Below, piece by piece: positions 53,984 to 63,093 of a stretch of 64,000 nt of DNA; position 1 is the first letter of the stretch; every line of letters starts with the position of its first letter. A model generated the notes under the pieces. The model saw only the letters and a list, made by a program, of their open reading frames with translations. It did no database searches and had not been told where the DNA came from. A program made the position numbers and the translations under genes. The stretch is taken from positions 6,056 to 70,055 of the forward strand of contig JABGQM010000001.1 in NCBI GenBank assembly GCA_018648805.1, in the 5' to 3' direction. The stretch comes from Verrucomicrobiota bacterium (GTDB lineage: Bacteria; Verrucomicrobiota; Kiritimatiellia; UBA8416; JABMPJ01).

Positions 53984-54038
53984 CTGCAGTATCTGCGCCT
54001 TCTCGCGAAGCGACGCTCCCATGGTTAGAATGGGCAGT

Positions 54039-54044
54039 ATTATA
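54039..54044 (-). promoter_or_regulatory. Consensus -10 for the DUF6288-like gene
   Basis: TATAAT on the minus strand, 55 nt before the start at 53983. The -35 (TTTCTT-like) is poor, so this is only a candidate. Confidence 0.3.
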
Positions 54045-54240
54045 GCACTCACACGGACGAAAAGAAATGTCTCGCGTGAGTCTATTCTGCGCTGAATGAA
54101 ATGCAGTGAGAAGATCCGCCTCTATCCCACCGCCCCATAGCACACGGAGACATAATCGTGTATGCGGAAGACATCAGATGTCATTCTGCTCCAAGGAGCT
54201 AATTGAGGGCGAGCTAGGTCGATCTTCGCTCGTTTGTCTG

Positions 54241-54543
54241 TCATGCCACAGCGCGCTTCGGCTCAATGAAGAGCCTCAACTCCAAGGAATCGAGTAGAGC
54301 CTTTAGGCTGGAAAGCTGCGGGTTTCCTTCTTCCGAAAGAATGCGATACATGTTCTCTCGGTTAAGGGCGGTCTCACGTGCGAGGCGCGTGAGACCATGT
54401 GCCTTTGCAACGTCACGTAGCGCCATGAGAAAGACGTCTTGGGTCCCGTCCTCCAAGGCGGCATTTAGATACTCTGCGGCTTCTACGGGATCGCGAAGAT
54501 CCTCATGTAGACCGATGTCGTAGGTTATGGATGGTTTTGTCAT
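54241..54543 (-). CDS. HigA/HTH-type antitoxin
   Basis: A 100-residue helix-turn-helix protein of the putative addiction-module antidote group. YDIGLHEDLRDPVEAAEYLNAALEDGTQDVFLMALRDVAKAHGLTRLARETALNRENMYRILSEEGNPQLSSLKALL matches the antidote/prophage-type HTH family, with the recognition helix around LARETALNRENMYR. It lies downstream of the toxin (overlap ATGA, 54540-54543), the toxin-first order of HigBA loci. It should bind the toxin and repress the operon at the palindrome 54885-54902. Confidence 0.85.
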   Translation of the reverse strand: MTKPSITYDIGLHEDLRDPVEAAEYLNAALEDGTQDVFLMALRDVAKAHGLTRLARETALNRENMYRILSEEGNPQLSSLKALLDSLELRLFIEPKRAVA

Positions 54544-54875
54544 GCTGACCTCCGCTGGTAGTCCAGCCAGTAGTCTTTCGCCTTGCTGATGTCATACGGT
54601 TGTGTTGACTTGTCGCCGCCGCAGAGCAGCAACACAATAGTGCTACCCGTACGAGCGAGATACACACGGTATCCGGGTCCATAAGGAATGACCAATTCGA
54701 GAACGCCACCACCGACAGGTTTTGCCGTTCCGAAGTTGCCAAGCCGGATACGATTCAGGCGGACGCGTACCCTCGCACGAGCCCGTACATCCCGAAGCCC
54801 GCGCAGCCACTTCTGGAATGGGGTCTTCCCCTCCGGTGTTACGTATTCCTCCAGTGACTGCGGTAGTGCATCCAT
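54540..54875 (-). CDS. RelE/HigB-type toxin
   Basis: A 111-residue protein of the RelE/ParE/Gp49-like (DUF891) toxin family, predicted to be an mRNA endonuclease acting on the ribosome. Recognisable parts are PFQKWLRGLRDVRARARVRVRLNRIRLGNFG and the C-terminal GSTIVLLLCGGDKSTQPYDISKAKDYW. It starts at the ATG at 54875 (a GTG at 54878 is one codon earlier). It forms a pair with the antitoxin in one message. Location next to signalling genes gives no hint of mobility. Confidence 0.85.
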   Translation of the reverse strand: MDALPQSLEEYVTPEGKTPFQKWLRGLRDVRARARVRVRLNRIRLGNFGTAKPVGGGVLELVIPYGPGYRVYLARTGSTIVLLLCGGDKSTQPYDISKAKDYWLDYQRRSA

Positions 54876-54884
54876 CACTCATAC

Positions 54885-54902
54885 TGTAGCTTATACGCTA
54901 CA
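54885..54902. promoter_or_regulatory. Palindrome over the toxin-antitoxin promoter
   Basis: TGTAGC-TTATAC-GCTACA (plus strand) is a perfect 6-bp-arm palindrome ending 9 nt before the toxin ATG. On the minus strand its centre reads GTATAA, a -10-like word. It fits an autoregulatory operator for the antitoxin. Confidence 0.5.
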
Positions 54903-54985
54903 CTCCTGCAAGGTCATTCTTCTCTCATTTCGTGGGGCTTTTCAGCTCAATCAGTTATTTGGAGCATTGGCGACTGTGGGGCTTA

Positions 54986-56698
54986 TCACGCTCCGATTGT
55001 GTTCAACGCTTGCTCTATCTGCTGGACGAGGTCATCAACGCGATACGGTTTTTGAATATAGGAAAGCGCACCTTCATCCAGAATCTCTTGCGCGTTGGCG
55101 TCCAAACTGTAGCCCGTAGCCAGTATCGCTTTGACCTCGGGGTTCATCTCACGCATGGCAATCAACGTGTCGCGGCCATTCATCACAGGCATGTTCATGT
55201 CGAGAATCACGAGGTCGATGTGCTGCCATGACTTGCCGTAGTATTCGACAGCTTCTACTCCGTTCTCGGCGGTGACCACTTTGTATCCCCGGTTACGCAG
55301 TAGTTCGCCAGTGCCGGTTCTCACGGTCTTCTCATCGTCAACGAGCAGAACCCTTGCACCACTTCTCTTTGCTGCCACGGCTCGCACCTTCGCTTGGCTT
55401 TCCTGCGCTTCCTGTTCTGACAGTGGCAAATAGACCGTGAAGGTCGTGCCTTGCCCGACTTCGCTGTCCACCTCAATGGCTCCGTGATGGTTGATGGCCG
55501 TACCGTAGACGGAAGCCAAGCCCATGCCCGTACCTTTGCCTTGATCCTTCGTCGTGAAGAACGGCTCGAATACACGCGCCCGAGTCGCTTCGTCCATGCC
55601 CGTGCCTGAATCGGCCACAGTGACTTTCAGGTAGTCACCCGGCGCGATGTTCAATGTGCTCTTGTTGCAGTGTTCCTCATCCAGCGTGACGGTGCCGGTC
55701 GTGAAGACAAGCGCACCACCATTCGGCATGGCATCACGGGCGTTGAGAGCAAGGTTCAACAGGGCGTTTTGGAGTTGTGTCGGGTCGCCGGTAGTGGTCG
55801 GGGGATTAGCCTCAAGGAGCTGTCGGATTGCGATGCGCTTGTCGATGCTGTGCTTGAGTATGGAAATCACCTCGCCAATCGTCTCGTGGATGTTGACGGG
55901 TACGACTGCATACTTCCCCTTGCGTGAGAACGCCAGCAACTGTCCGGTCAAGTCCTTACCCCTCGTGCATGACCGAATGATGGCTCCGATGTACTGATGT
56001 AGCTTCTCGTCTTTGGTGTTCCCCAACAGCAGGTCGGCGTAGTTCATAATGCCGCCAAGCTGATTGTTGAAATCGTGAGCTACGCCGCCCGCAAGTTGAC
56101 CGATAGAGTCCATCTTTTCAGCCTGGTGAAGGCGTTCCTTCATAAGCTTGCGCTCGGTGATGTCGATCAGGACCAGACGACAGAAGGGCGCGCCATCGTC
56201 ATCCTGTGCAGTGGTGGCATCTAGCTGGGCCCAGAACAGTTCCCCGTCGCTTCTCAGCATCCGCAGTTCGCACTGCTGGGTCGCGCTGGTTTCGAGAAGT
56301 TGTTTGCGGTACCGGTAATAGATGTCCTGATCGTCTTTTGAGATGAACTGGGAGATCGGCAGCTTCTTCAGCCCGCTGCGCGGCACGCTCAGCAGCGTTG
56401 CGGCCGTGAGGTTGGATTCCAGAATCAGCCCTTTCTTACTGACGGAGATATAGCCCACCGGGGCCAAATCGTAGAGATCGTAATAGCGGGCCCTTGACTC
56501 ATCCAGCTGTGCATGCATGGCGCGCAGATTGTCGTTCTGCATTTCCAGTTCGATTTGATGCACCTGCAATTCATGCACCGTCTGCTGGATTTCTTCGGGC
56601 GACATGGCCGTCAGGGATTCCGGCGCCCGCGCCACTCTGCGTTCGGCCTCTCGGCGCATGGCATCGACTGATGCGAACTCTGTGTTGTCATTCATCAT
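54986..56698 (-). CDS. PAS hybrid histidine kinase with C-terminal receiver
   Basis: A 570-residue cytosolic sensor kinase. An N-terminal helical region and PAS domain (YDLYDLAPVGYISVSKKG, about 72-180) precede a HisKA domain with phospho-acceptor His at about 208 (QLAGGVAHDFNNQLG). The ATPase domain follows (NLALNARDAM, TVADSGTGMD, GKGTGMGLASVYG), then a receiver with the acceptor Asp in DLVILDMNMPVMNGRD. No transmembrane segment is present. It overlaps the CheB-CheR gene by 11 nt, so both are made together, and the pair likely forms one signalling pathway. The output target is not visible. Confidence 0.9.
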   Translation of the reverse strand: MMNDNTEFASVDAMRREAERRVARAPESLTAMSPEEIQQTVHELQVHQIELEMQNDNLRAMHAQLDESRARYYDLYDLAPVGYISVSKKGLILESNLTAATLLSVPRSGLKKLPISQFISKDDQDIYYRYRKQLLETSATQQCELRMLRSDGELFWAQLDATTAQDDDGAPFCRLVLIDITERKLMKERLHQAEKMDSIGQLAGGVAHDFNNQLGGIMNYADLLLGNTKDEKLHQYIGAIIRSCTRGKDLTGQLLAFSRKGKYAVVPVNIHETIGEVISILKHSIDKRIAIRQLLEANPPTTTGDPTQLQNALLNLALNARDAMPNGGALVFTTGTVTLDEEHCNKSTLNIAPGDYLKVTVADSGTGMDEATRARVFEPFFTTKDQGKGTGMGLASVYGTAINHHGAIEVDSEVGQGTTFTVYLPLSEQEAQESQAKVRAVAAKRSGARVLLVDDEKTVRTGTGELLRNRGYKVVTAENGVEAVEYYGKSWQHIDLVILDMNMPVMNGRDTLIAMREMNPEVKAILATGYSLDANAQEILDEGALSYIQKPYRVDDLVQQIEQALNTIGA

Positions 56699-59375
56699 CG
56701 ACCTCCCCGGCCGTCATGAGGAGTCGGTCATTGGCTTCTTTCAGTGCTTCGCGCGTATTCACCACCTCGGTGATATCCACAAAGGTCATGACGGCGCCCT
56801 CAATCACATTGGCGATCGTGCGATAGGGCTGAATCCGGAGCGTGTACCACTTGTCCGCCGTGGTCTGCACCTCCACCTCTTTGGAGATCAGCGTGTCCAG
56901 CACGGCCTGCGTGTCCTCCACCAGACGGTCGTAGCCCGTCAGGTTGGACACAATGTGCGCCACCGGCCGCCCCGCATCGGCCGGGATCAGATTGATGATC
57001 TCGTTGGCCGTCGGGGTGAAGCGCAGGATGCGCAGTTGATGATCCACAAAGACGGTGGCAATCCCGGTGCCGGCCAGCAGGTTGTTCATGTCGTTATTGA
57101 CCTCCGTCAGATCCAGCATCTTGATTTGCAGTTCGGTATTAACCGTGGAGAGCTCTTCGTTGACCGATTGCAGTTCCTCCTTGGATGTTTCGAGCTCCTC
57201 GTTGGTGGATTGCATCTCCTCGTTGACCGACTGCAATTCCTCGTTGGAGGATTTGAGCTCTTCGTTGGAACTCTGCATTTCCTCGTTCGCGCTCTGGAGA
57301 TATTCCTCCTTAGCGCGCAATTCCTGCTGGAGTGCCGCCACGCGGGCGTCGGGGTCCGGCGTCGGCCCGCTGACTTCTGATGCATGACCTCTGACGTCTG
57401 ATCCGGCTGGCACTTCCTCCAGAATAACCAGGAAGAGCGGCGACTCCGGCGAGGCGCCGGCACCGCTCGTGACGGGACGCACCGTTAGATTGACGGTGGT
57501 ATAATGGCCGTTGGTTTTGACGCTCAGCCCCGCATGACACACCGTCTCTTTGATTCCGGCGGCTTTGTGCAGGGCCATGGTCAGCTCATTTCGCAATCCT
57601 TCACGGGCCATCTTCAGGATGTTGTTGATACCCGCCTCGCCGGGCGCCGGTTCCAGGAACAGGCCGGTGCGGCCATGCAGATAGAAGATGTCGCCTTGCC
57701 TGTTGACCAATGCACCCGCCGCGATGACCTGCTGTAGAAGCGCCTGTTCGGTCAACTCGCGCAACGGCGGCTTTTCGGGATAGGTTGTATTGCCGCCAGC
57801 TACCGACGGATGCGCCCTATCCGCCGCGGCTATGTGCGGAACAAAACTGTCAATCGCCCCGCGCCGTGTGCCGGCAAGGTCTGCTTTGCGCTGATAGAGC
57901 TTCTGCTTGCGGTCCAGCGAGGAAAACAGGCCGTCGAAATCACCGGTGGTTTCAGACGTGCCCAGGAAGAGCGTGCCGCCCGGATTCAGCGCGTAGTGGA
58001 ACAGCGGAATGAGCTTCTTCTGCAACATAGTGCCCATATAAATCATGACGTTGCGGCAACTGATCAGGTCGAGCTTCGAGAAGGGCGGATCCTTGATCAC
58101 GTTCTGCTCGGAGAAGACCACCATATCGCGGATGCTTTTGTGGACACGGTAAGTGATACCGCCGGGCTCGATCGTGAAGAAGCGGGCCAGCCGTTCGGGG
58201 GAGATGTCGGTGACGATGCTGGCCGGATAAATCCCGGCGCGGGCGGTGGAGATGGCCTGGCTATCAATGTCGGTGGCGAAGAGCTGAATCGTGAAACTCT
58301 TTTTGCGTGCCTCCACGCCCTCCGCCAGAAGAATGGCGAGCGAATAGGCCTCCTCGCCGGTCGAGCAGCCCGGCGTCCAGATGCGGATCGCGGCCTCTTC
58401 GCTCTTGTTGGACAGAATCTTTGGCACCACCTTTTCCTCCACGATCCGGAAGGCCTCCGGGTCGCGGAAGAAACTGGTCACGCCAATCAGCAGGTCGCGG
58501 AAGAGCGCCTGCACCTCAGCGGCATCGCGTTGCAGATGCTTGACGTAGTCGTCGATCACTTCGATCTGGTTGACGGCCATGCGCCGCTCAATACGCCGGT
58601 TGATCGTGCTCGGCTTGTAGTAGGAAAAGTCGTGACCGGTCTGGGTGCGCAAGAGAACGAAGATCTTCTTCATCGCGGTCTCGGGCAGGGGTTCCGTGGC
58701 CGTGACCTTCCGGTAGGCTTTGCCGAAGGCCTGGGCCGCATAGGCGATGATTTTGTCTGGCATCTCGCCGGGCACAAGTTCGAAGTCGACCAGACCGGTG
58801 GTGATGGCGCTGCACGGCATGCCGTCGTATTCGGTGGATTCAGGCTTTTGGGCCACAACCATGCCGCCCTCGCCCTTAATGGCCCGCACGCCTGCGGTCC
58901 CATCGCTGCCCGTGCCGGAAAGCACGACGCCAATTGCCCGCTCGTGCTGATCCTTGGCGAGCGAACGAAAGAAGAAGTCGATCGGCAGCCGCTGACCGCG
59001 CGGCGCGGCGGGTTCCAACAGTTGGAGCGTTCCGTTGATAAAAGCCATATCGCGGTTGGGCGGGATGATATAGACACAGTCGGGCTGCACCGTCATCCCG
59101 TCCGTGACCTCAAACACCTGCATGCGGGTGTAGCGCCGGATCAGGTCGGTGAGGATGCTTGTGTGGTCCGGAGCCAGATGTTGAACCAGCACAAAGGCCA
59201 TGCCGGGATTCGAGTTAGTAGGCATGCCGGAAAAGAACATCTCGAACGCCGCGAGTCCGCCGGCCGAAGCGCCGATGCCAACAATGGGGAAATTCTCCGC
59301 AGCTGCGACGGGTTCGTCCGACGCCGGCGGATTGCTGTGTTTCTCTTTCTGAGGGGCCCGCTTCTTTTTGGTCAT
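56688..59375 (-). CDS. CheB-CheR fusion protein with coiled coil and PAS domain
   Basis: An 895-residue chemoreceptor-type protein. The CheB methylesterase domain has the active-site residues in VGIGASAGGLAAFE (Ser), VQHLAPDHTS (His) and LSGTGSDGTAG (Asp), about residues 30-210. The CheR methyltransferase domain follows, with TSFFRDPEAFRIVEE and LISCRNVMIY at about 290-470. A repeated NEEL/NEEMQS coiled coil (about 670-735) leads to a PAS domain (LAGTGIATVFVDHQLRILRF). The ATG at 59375 follows AAAGGAG at 9 nt. Such fusions occur in bacteria without flagella and regulate other behaviours. No other chemotaxis gene is in the window. Confidence 0.9.
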   Translation of the reverse strand: MTKKKRAPQKEKHSNPPASDEPVAAAENFPIVGIGASAGGLAAFEMFFSGMPTNSNPGMAFVLVQHLAPDHTSILTDLIRRYTRMQVFEVTDGMTVQPDCVYIIPPNRDMAFINGTLQLLEPAAPRGQRLPIDFFFRSLAKDQHERAIGVVLSGTGSDGTAGVRAIKGEGGMVVAQKPESTEYDGMPCSAITTGLVDFELVPGEMPDKIIAYAAQAFGKAYRKVTATEPLPETAMKKIFVLLRTQTGHDFSYYKPSTINRRIERRMAVNQIEVIDDYVKHLQRDAAEVQALFRDLLIGVTSFFRDPEAFRIVEEKVVPKILSNKSEEAAIRIWTPGCSTGEEAYSLAILLAEGVEARKKSFTIQLFATDIDSQAISTARAGIYPASIVTDISPERLARFFTIEPGGITYRVHKSIRDMVVFSEQNVIKDPPFSKLDLISCRNVMIYMGTMLQKKLIPLFHYALNPGGTLFLGTSETTGDFDGLFSSLDRKQKLYQRKADLAGTRRGAIDSFVPHIAAADRAHPSVAGGNTTYPEKPPLRELTEQALLQQVIAAGALVNRQGDIFYLHGRTGLFLEPAPGEAGINNILKMAREGLRNELTMALHKAAGIKETVCHAGLSVKTNGHYTTVNLTVRPVTSGAGASPESPLFLVILEEVPAGSDVRGHASEVSGPTPDPDARVAALQQELRAKEEYLQSANEEMQSSNEELKSSNEELQSVNEEMQSTNEELETSKEELQSVNEELSTVNTELQIKMLDLTEVNNDMNNLLAGTGIATVFVDHQLRILRFTPTANEIINLIPADAGRPVAHIVSNLTGYDRLVEDTQAVLDTLISKEVEVQTTADKWYTLRIQPYRTIANVIEGAVMTFVDITEVVNTREALKEANDRLLMTAGEVDDE

Positions 59376-59423
59376 AATGTCAGTCTCCTTTGACGCAGGC
59401 TCAGTCTGCACCCCCCGTTAGTG

Positions 59424-59444
59424 AAATGAAAGCCTATTTCATTT
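59424..59444. promoter_or_regulatory. Palindrome upstream of the CheB-CheR gene
   Basis: AAATGAAA-GCCTA-TTTCATTT, perfect 8-bp arms with a 5-bp centre, about 50 nt upstream of the start. It is a candidate binding site or promoter element. Confidence 0.4.
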
Positions 59445-59675
59445 GGCGCACTCTTCCGCAGAATCAGTGGGGGAAATGGGAAGCGGCATGGGGGATATAT
59501 TGCCCATCGAATTTCGCCTCCCGAGAAGAACCCCACTGGTTACTTGGAGCAGATCCGATAGTGGGGCGCAACACATTGCCTCTTCACCCCCAAACAGCGT
59601 CCAATTCACCTGCCAGCAAGCTGGCAGGGGTCCTACTGCTGCAAGCTTAACGGTTACTGAGTCCCGCCCTTAGCC
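59445..59675. other. Gene-free gap with one perfect hairpin
   Basis: No gene recognised. CCTGCCAGC-AA-GCTGGCAGG (59609-59628) is a perfect 9-bp inverted repeat; no T-tract follows. The stretch probably holds the 5' region of the CheB-CheR transcript and the 3' end of the SGNH remnant. Confidence 0.4.
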
Positions 59676-59954
59676 TTACTCTCCCTTAATGACGGGGAGA
59701 TTTGCTTCTGACACGCCGAGGGTCTTGAGGATGCCTCTGGCCATCATTCGGTTGCCAAGGGCATTCATGTGAACACCATCGCGCGTGAGCTGCTTGCCTT
59801 TGGGTGCGGCTGCCGGGAATGTCTTGAGCGATTCCTGCATGTCGGCATTCAGGTCTGCCAGCAGACACTTCTCGGTCTTAGCCTGCTCCCTCAGGAATGT
59901 GTTGTAAGGCGCAAGCTTCTGATTCAGGTCATTCGCCTGCGTCTCTTTGATCAG
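59676..59954 (-). pseudogene. C-terminal remnant of an SGNH/GDSL hydrolase
   Basis: The minus-strand frame from 59954 to the TAA at 59676-59678 encodes about 92 residues: LIKETQANDLNQKLAPYNTF, then LTRDGVHMNALGNRMMARGI and LKTLGVSEA. The DGVHMN..GN segment is block V of SGNH/GDSL hydrolases, holding the catalytic Asp and His. The Ser-, Gly- and Asn-containing blocks are absent, and an in-frame TGA (59955-59957) closes the frame upstream, 28 nt from the stop of the rhamnosidase gene. It appears to be a truncated gene with the 5' part deleted. A functional partner would have been an esterase acting beside the rhamnosidase (inference). Confidence 0.65.
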
Positions 59955-59985
59955 TCAAACCGTCACGGCACGTTGCTAGAAGAAC

Positions 59986-62985
59986 CTATCTGACCATGAA
60001 CTCATGCGTGCCCGGACCGACGGGGTAAACAAACGTGCCGTCACGCTGCTCGAGTCTGCAAGGGGTTCTGCCCACGAACAGCTCTGGGGCTTTCGCCCCG
60101 GATGTTGGCACAATGAGGGTTGCCGTCGTATTGGGCGGAACGGTTGCCCTGACCACCAGGCCGTCGTCACGCTTCTCCCAGCCGCTGGCAGCCTTGCCAT
60201 ACGGCGTCTCCAATTCCGCCGAGGCCTGCGTTAGTGGGCCTCCCGGATGGGGTTGAATGAAGAAATGCTTGTAACCGGGCGTCGCCGCGTCCGGCGCAAG
60301 GCCTGCGACACGCTCGTACATCCACTGCCCGACGGCACCATAGGCATAGTGATTGAATGAGTTCATGCCGGCATTGCCAAACCCCTTGTCGTGGCTGTAG
60401 CTGTTCCAGCGTTCCCACATGGTCGTCGCGCCCTGGTGAATCGAATAGAACCATGAGGGATAGGTTTCCTTGAAGACCACCTGATACGCCACATCCGCAT
60501 GCCCCTCCTCTTCCAGCACAAGTGCGATAAGCGGTGTACCGAGAAAACCGGTGCCCAGATGTCCGCCCGCCTGATCGATGAGTTTTAGCAGATTTGTGAC
60601 CGCACCGGATCGGAGCTCCGGCTTGAGAAGATCGTAACCGAGAAACATCAGATACCCCGTTTGCGTCTCCTTCTTGAGCTTGCCTGTAGTGTCAAAGAAG
60701 GTCGAAGACACCACGGCACGAATGTCGCCATGGAGTTTTCTGTAACGGGCGGCATCCGCCTGCTTGCCAAGCGCCGTGGCAGCCTGCTCCATGATGCGGG
60801 CACACCGGCCAAAGTAGGCCGTGGAAATATAGTCGTGGCCCGTTCCCTTTTTGTAAGGAACCAACCAGTCCCCATACCCCTTGCGGGTGACGATGAAGTT
60901 CTTAGCCTGCCGCTCGTAGGCTGCCGTCCACTGCTTCATCATATCGTAATTCTCTTCAAGCACATCCCGATGGCCCGTCCTGACGTACACATCCCAGGGC
61001 GACACAACGCCAACATCGCCCCAGCCGGGACTACCCGCGCCACAGCCTGTATCAGGCACCACATTAGGAATGAGGCCATTTTTCTGTTCTTCGCGCAGAC
61101 TCTGAAGCCAGCTCATCCAGAAGGAATGCACGTCGTAATTGAACAGTGATGTCGGCCCGAACACCTGCGCGTCACCGGTCCATCCAAGGCGCTCGTCGCG
61201 TTGTGGACAATCAGTCGGGATATCCAAATAGTTCCCGCGCTGTCCCCAGGTAATGTTCTTCTGCAGCTTGTTAAGCAGCGCATGGGACGACCTGAAGGTG
61301 CCTGATTGCGGAAATGCGGAATGCAGCACAACACCTGTCACCCAGTCTGGCTGCGGCTGACTGCCCTCCGGCAGCCCGCTCAACTCGACGTAGCGGTAAC
61401 CGAAGAAGGTAAATGTGGGATGCCAGGTCACCGTGCCGGTCTTGGCGGGGGTATAGTAGGCTGTGGAATGGGCCGCACGATAGTTCGCCGTATAGAGCGT
61501 GCCATCCTTGTTAAGCATTTCCGCGAACCGCACCGTGATCTTTTCGCCCTGATTGACCGACATGCTGAGGCGTGGCCAACCGACCATGTTCTGACCCAGA
61601 TCAAAGACGTATCGGCCCGGCGCAGGCTCCGTGAGCTTTAGCGTGGCAAGCTCCTCGGTGGCACGCACAGGATAATGCCGCTTCGGCACCAGTGGCGGAT
61701 CGGCCTGAAGCGCTTCGAGGATGACACCCGCCCAGGCCGAATCGTCGAATCCGATCTGGTTCCAACCAGGCATCTCCATCGCGGCATCGTATACCTCACC
61801 GTGATAGATACTGGAATACCGTATCGGCCCGGCATTACAGGCCTTCCAGCTGCTGTCGGTGACAACCGTCTCTGTGCTGCCGTCGGCAAGCGTTATTTCA
61901 AGCCGGAGCAACAGCATGGGCTTGGCCGCCGGATAGACGAACCGCTTCCGCATCATGGCCCCCGCGTACCAGCCTTCGCCGAGAATCGCCCCCACCACAT
62001 TCGCGCCCTTCTGAATCCTATCCGTCACATCATAGGTCAGGGTCTCAATGCGCTTATGGTACGGCGTCCAGCCGGGCGCCATGTAGTCTTTGCCTACCTT
62101 GTGTCCATTGAGATAGACCTCGTAAACGCCCTTTGCGGTCACATGCAGGCGCGCCGAGCGAACCGCCGCTTTGAGCTCAAACTCGCGACGCAAATGCTCC
62201 GGCACAAACTTCATGGGCGTCTTCTTGCCGCTCGAGCCATGATGTTTGCCGGTGGCCAGATCGAAGACACCATTCTCCGGGATGCTTTTCCTTGCCGCCT
62301 TCCCGTCAACGCGGTATTCGAGATCGAGTGTCTTCACAACGCCAAATGCAGGATCGCTGCCCGCGACCTCGTTGCCCGCCTTCACGCTGGTGTTACCACT
62401 GGCAACCTGCTGCTGGAACTTCTTCGTGAGATCAATCTGTCTTGCCGGATCACCTTTGACGCCATAGACCGCCTTGATGATGACAAGCTTGGGGCTCTTG
62501 CGGGCGGATACCGGCTCTGGCGGGCGGCTCTCTGCTTCCCCCATCCGAATCCACTGGGCCTTCCAGTCCGCGTTCTCCAGCAACCCCAACTCGAAGCTCG
62601 CCGGGGCCGTCCATTCCGACTCGCGCCCCTTCTCGTCCCAGAACTTGACCCGCCATGAGACCTTCTGACCCGACGCTAGCGCTTTGCCGGCATAGGGGAT
62701 CCATACAGACTGATCTGAGTTGACCCTGCCGCTGTCCCAGAGGTCGGGGTCTCTCTCCAACCGCTCCAGGCTTGTCGCAACGACAATGTGATACGCGGTC
62801 TGCGCTTGCACCTCGCCGTTAGCGGGCAGTTTCCATGAAAAAGTTGGCGTGGCATCGTAGAAACCAATGGGGTTCCTAAACCCTTCGCTCACCACCAAGT
62901 CGACCGGTGCCGCCCCTGCCCCCACCGCATAAGAGCAACACGCGCTCATCAGAACCGCTACTGCCAGAACTATCACTCGCTTCAT
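59986..62985 (-). CDS. Secreted alpha-L-rhamnosidase, glycoside hydrolase family 78
   Basis: A 999-residue exported enzyme. A Sec signal (MKRVIVLAVAVLMSACCSYA) precedes a family-type N-terminal Fn3-like beta domain (TPTFSWKLPANGEVQAQTAYHIVVA), beta-sandwich modules, and an (alpha/alpha)6 catalytic barrel with the GH78 signature DCPQRDERLGWTGDAQVFGP (about residue 595-615). The acidic DERLGW segment holds the predicted catalytic glutamate. It releases terminal rhamnose from plant or algal glycans and glycosides. The ATG at 62985 was preferred over a GTG at 63000. An insertion rich in lysine (AESRPPEPVSARKSPKLVII to FQQQVASGNTSVKAG) in the N-terminal part is not typical. Confidence 0.87.
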   Translation of the reverse strand: MKRVIVLAVAVLMSACCSYAVGAGAAPVDLVVSEGFRNPIGFYDATPTFSWKLPANGEVQAQTAYHIVVATSLERLERDPDLWDSGRVNSDQSVWIPYAGKALASGQKVSWRVKFWDEKGRESEWTAPASFELGLLENADWKAQWIRMGEAESRPPEPVSARKSPKLVIIKAVYGVKGDPARQIDLTKKFQQQVASGNTSVKAGNEVAGSDPAFGVVKTLDLEYRVDGKAARKSIPENGVFDLATGKHHGSSGKKTPMKFVPEHLRREFELKAAVRSARLHVTAKGVYEVYLNGHKVGKDYMAPGWTPYHKRIETLTYDVTDRIQKGANVVGAILGEGWYAGAMMRKRFVYPAAKPMLLLRLEITLADGSTETVVTDSSWKACNAGPIRYSSIYHGEVYDAAMEMPGWNQIGFDDSAWAGVILEALQADPPLVPKRHYPVRATEELATLKLTEPAPGRYVFDLGQNMVGWPRLSMSVNQGEKITVRFAEMLNKDGTLYTANYRAAHSTAYYTPAKTGTVTWHPTFTFFGYRYVELSGLPEGSQPQPDWVTGVVLHSAFPQSGTFRSSHALLNKLQKNITWGQRGNYLDIPTDCPQRDERLGWTGDAQVFGPTSLFNYDVHSFWMSWLQSLREEQKNGLIPNVVPDTGCGAGSPGWGDVGVVSPWDVYVRTGHRDVLEENYDMMKQWTAAYERQAKNFIVTRKGYGDWLVPYKKGTGHDYISTAYFGRCARIMEQAATALGKQADAARYRKLHGDIRAVVSSTFFDTTGKLKKETQTGYLMFLGYDLLKPELRSGAVTNLLKLIDQAGGHLGTGFLGTPLIALVLEEEGHADVAYQVVFKETYPSWFYSIHQGATTMWERWNSYSHDKGFGNAGMNSFNHYAYGAVGQWMYERVAGLAPDAATPGYKHFFIQPHPGGPLTQASAELETPYGKAASGWEKRDDGLVVRATVPPNTTATLIVPTSGAKAPELFVGRTPCRLEQRDGTFVYPVGPGTHEFMVR

Positions 62986-63093
62986 GAATGTGCCTTTCAC
63001 GCTGATTGATCCATAAGGTTGTGCTCCAGCACCGTCCTGCCAACCCCTCTTCTATCCCGCTATGGGTTGGTCGGGCCGCCAGGTCACCAACAA

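Noticed and set aside
57810-59393. 527-codon plus-strand frame
   Set aside because: Antisense to the CheB-CheR gene, which has complete catalytic motifs.
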